From the NCBI GenBank assembly GCA_963816435.1, contig CAWFKS010000006.1, positions 1-64,000 of the forward strand: a stretch of 64,000 nt of DNA, read 5' to 3'. Origin of the DNA: CAWFKS01 sp963816435. GTDB lineage: Bacteria; Pseudomonadota; Alphaproteobacteria; Rhizobiales; Rhizobiaceae. Below the pieces are notes generated by a model. The model was not told where the DNA came from and made no database searches. It saw nothing but the letters and a program-made list of their open reading frames with translations. Shown in pieces: positions 62,226 to 64,000 of the stretch. The first letter of the stretch is position 1; every line of letters starts with the position of its first letter. The position numbers and the translations under genes are program-made.

Positions 62226-62735
62226 ATGGCCGAGATCAAGGACCCGGAAAACACCCTGCTTTTGGAGACGACCAAGGGCAACGTCGTCATCGAGATGTTC
62301 CCCGACCTGGCGCCGGGACACGTCGCGCGCATCAAGGAGCTGGCCCGCGAGGGCGCCTATGACGGCGTCGTCTTCCACCGGGTGATAGACGGCTTCATGG
62401 CGCAGACCGGCGACGTGAAGTTCGGCAACTCCAACAGCTCCTCCTTCAGCCCCAACCGTGCCGGCATGGGCGGCTCCGACAAGCCGGACCTGAAGGCCGA
62501 GTTCTCCAACACCAATCACGGTCGCGGCACCTGCTCTATGGCGCGGGCGCAGAACCCGAATTCGGCCAATTCGCAGTTCTTCATCTGCTTCGACGACGCC
62601 GGCTTCCTCAACCGCCAGTACACGGTGTGGGGCCAGGTCATCGAGGGCATGGACAATGTCGACAAGATCAAGCGCGGCGAGCCGGTGACCGATCCCGACA
62701 AGATCGTGTCGATGAAGGTGGCCGCGGACGCTTGA
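62226..62735 (+). CDS. Peptidyl-prolyl isomerase, cyclophilin type, cytosolic
   Basis: 169 residues without a signal peptide. FHRVIDGFMAQTGDVKFG and ANSQFFICFDDAGFLNRQYT are the cyclophilin core. 29 bases after its exported paralogue; a good aaggaag ribosome-binding site precedes ATG 62226. Confidence 0.92.
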   Translation: MAEIKDPENTLLLETTKGNVVIEMFPDLAPGHVARIKELAREGAYDGVVFHRVIDGFMAQTGDVKFGNSNSSSFSPNRAGMGGSDKPDLKAEFSNTNHGRGTCSMARAQNPNSANSQFFICFDDAGFLNRQYTVWGQVIEGMDNVDKIKRGEPVTDPDKIVSMKVAADA

Positions 62736-62803
62736 CGCAACGCAAGGCGTGCCGGCACGATCGATGGCAATTCGAAGCGGGCTGAGAACGGTGGAGACCT
62801 GCC

Positions 62804-63244
62804 ATGTCCGACAACGAATTTGGCCGCGACGGCGGCATGACGCGCCGCGAGGAACGCCGCGAGAGGCGGGCGGCGCGGCGCGAGGCACGCTGGGGGAAGG
62901 GCGGCGCCTGGATCGGCGGCGTCATCCTGATCGCGCTCGGCGTCGTCTTCCTGCTGCAGAATTTCGGCTTTCCGCTGCCGAAAAACTGGTGGGCGATCTT
63001 CATCATGATCCCCGCCATCGCCGCCTTTGCCGGCGCCTTCCAGATCTACGAGCGGGAAGGCGAGTGGACGCGCGCGGCGCTCGGAGCCGCGATCAGCGGC
63101 GTCATCCTGGCCGGCATCTCGCTGGTCTTCTTCTTCGGCTTCGACTTCGGCAAGTTCTGGCCGGTCATCCTGATCGTGCTGGGCATAGGGGCGCTGACCG
63201 GCGCCAACTGGCCGAAGGGCGGAAACGGCAGGACCGGCGAGTAG
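62804..63244 (+). CDS. LiaI/LiaF-like transmembrane protein
   Basis: 146 residues. A highly basic N-terminus (RREERRERRAARREARWG) precedes four short hydrophobic segments of the LiaI-LiaF-type TM domain (GGVILIALGVVFLLQNFGF, NWWAIFIMIPAIAAFAGAF, and FWPVILIVLGIGALTG). Function unknown in proteobacteria. Confidence 0.75.
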   Translation: MSDNEFGRDGGMTRREERRERRAARREARWGKGGAWIGGVILIALGVVFLLQNFGFPLPKNWWAIFIMIPAIAAFAGAFQIYEREGEWTRAALGAAISGVILAGISLVFFFGFDFGKFWPVILIVLGIGALTGANWPKGGNGRTGE

Positions 63245-63296
63245 GCTTTCCACTGGATTGCGCAGGTCGCCCACCGTCGGCGCGGGAGGCAGGCGC

Positions 63297-64000
63297 GTGA
63301 AGGTCGATCTGTTCGACTTCGACCTGCCGGAAGAGCGCATCGCGCTGAGGCCGGCCGAGCCGCGCGACGCCGCGCGGCTGCTGGTCGTGCCGGAAGAGGG
63401 GGATTTTCGCGACAGGATCGTCCGCGACCTGCCCGAACTCCTGCAGCCGGGCGACGCCATGGTGTTCAACGACACGCGCGTCATCCCCGCCCAGCTCGAG
63501 GGCACCCGCCAGCGCGGCGAAGCGGTCGCGCGCGTCGAGGCGACGTTGCACATGCGGACCGGCCCGGACCGCTGGAAGGCGTTCCTGCGGCCGGCCAAGC
63601 GCGTTTCGGAGGGCGAGCGGATCAGCTTCGGCCACTCCGGCGAGGCCTGCTATCTCGGCGCGCTCGACGCGACCGTTGCCGAAAAAGGCGAGGCGGGCGA
63701 GGCACTGCTGGTCTTCGACCTTTCCGGTCCGGCGCTCGACGAGGCGCTTCACGCCGTCGGGCCACGTGCCGCTGCCGCCCTATATCGCCTCGCGCCGCCC
63801 CGAAGACGCGCGCGACACGACCGACTACCAGACCATCTACGCACGCGAGGAAGGGGCGGTGGCCGCGCCGACCGCCGGCCTGCACTTCACGCCCGAGCTT
63901 TTTGCCGTCGCTCGACGCGCGCGGCATCGAACGCCACTTCGTGACGCTTCACGTCGGCGCCGGCACGTTCCTGCCGGTGAAGGCGGAAGACACCGAGAAC
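63297..64000 (+). CDS. queA: tRNA preQ1 ribosyltransferase-isomerase QueA (partial, two frameshifts)
   Basis: Adds the epoxycyclopentane of queuosine. GTG start at 63297. Begins VDLFDFDLPEERIALRPAEP; DAMVFNDTRVIPAQLEG follows. After a one-base shift near 63765 comes LPPYIASRRPEDARDTTDYQ and GAVAAPTAGLHFTPELF; after another near 63910 LDARGIERHFVTLHVGAGTF up to the window end. The last third is outside. Confidence 0.9.

Overview
This window is a high-GC chromosome fragment from an alphaproteobacterium, most likely a Hyphomicrobiales member of the Mesorhizobium/Phyllobacteriaceae kind. The inference rests on gene order (uvrA-ssb-marC-gyrA-coaD-two cyclophilins-queA, and gph/rpiA/DUF2059/gor), on GTTC-N7-GTTC LexA boxes, on an Ala at the GyrA position equivalent to E. 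coli Ser83, and on the general protein style. No database search was possible.

Layout. 1-38.6 kb is ordinary chromosomal backbone: a multihaem cytochrome c, dusA, a TauE permease, an aspartic protease/DUF1289 pair, a divergent cobT, a PleC-like kinase, GST and UDG genes, an Lrp regulator, GNAT and AlkD-like genes, a 3-hydroxyisobutyrate-dehydrogenase-like enzyme, molybdenum cofactor genes (mobA-mobB and moaA) interleaved with exporters, a polysaccharide deacetylase, an aldo/keto reductase, rhodanese, a BASS transporter and an L,D-transpeptidase. Then follow an NsrR-like/truncated-haemoglobin nitrosative-stress locus, a complete branched-chain amino acid ABC operon, tRNA-Val(CAC), gph/rpiA, gor, msrA and class II DAHP synthase. 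50.7-64 kb is backbone again: uvrA and ssb (each with an SOS box), GST, marC, gyrA, coaD, two cyclophilins and queA, which runs off the end.

38.7-50.5 kb is an accessory island made of nested and decayed insertion sequences (ISAs1, IS21, IS3, two IS110 elements with long non-coding ends that could encode bridge RNAs, IS256, and two inverted partial IS5 copies). The two IS5 remnants bracket the only cargo: a tightly packed three-gene operon of two sulfotransferase-like P-loop proteins and a DxD glycosyltransferase-like protein, plausibly a sulfated surface glycan cassette. The ISAs1 copy seems to have landed in a hypothetical gene, whose halves lie on either side.

A technical feature colours the whole reading. 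At least a dozen conserved single-copy genes (cytochrome c, cobT, mobB, the MFS transporter, the moaA-linked lipoprotein, the Liv binding protein, gph, gor, uvrA, queA) are broken by single-base indels beyond which the protein continues in another frame. This looks like residual sequencing or assembly error more than real gene decay. Those genes are given as one feature each, with the break noted.
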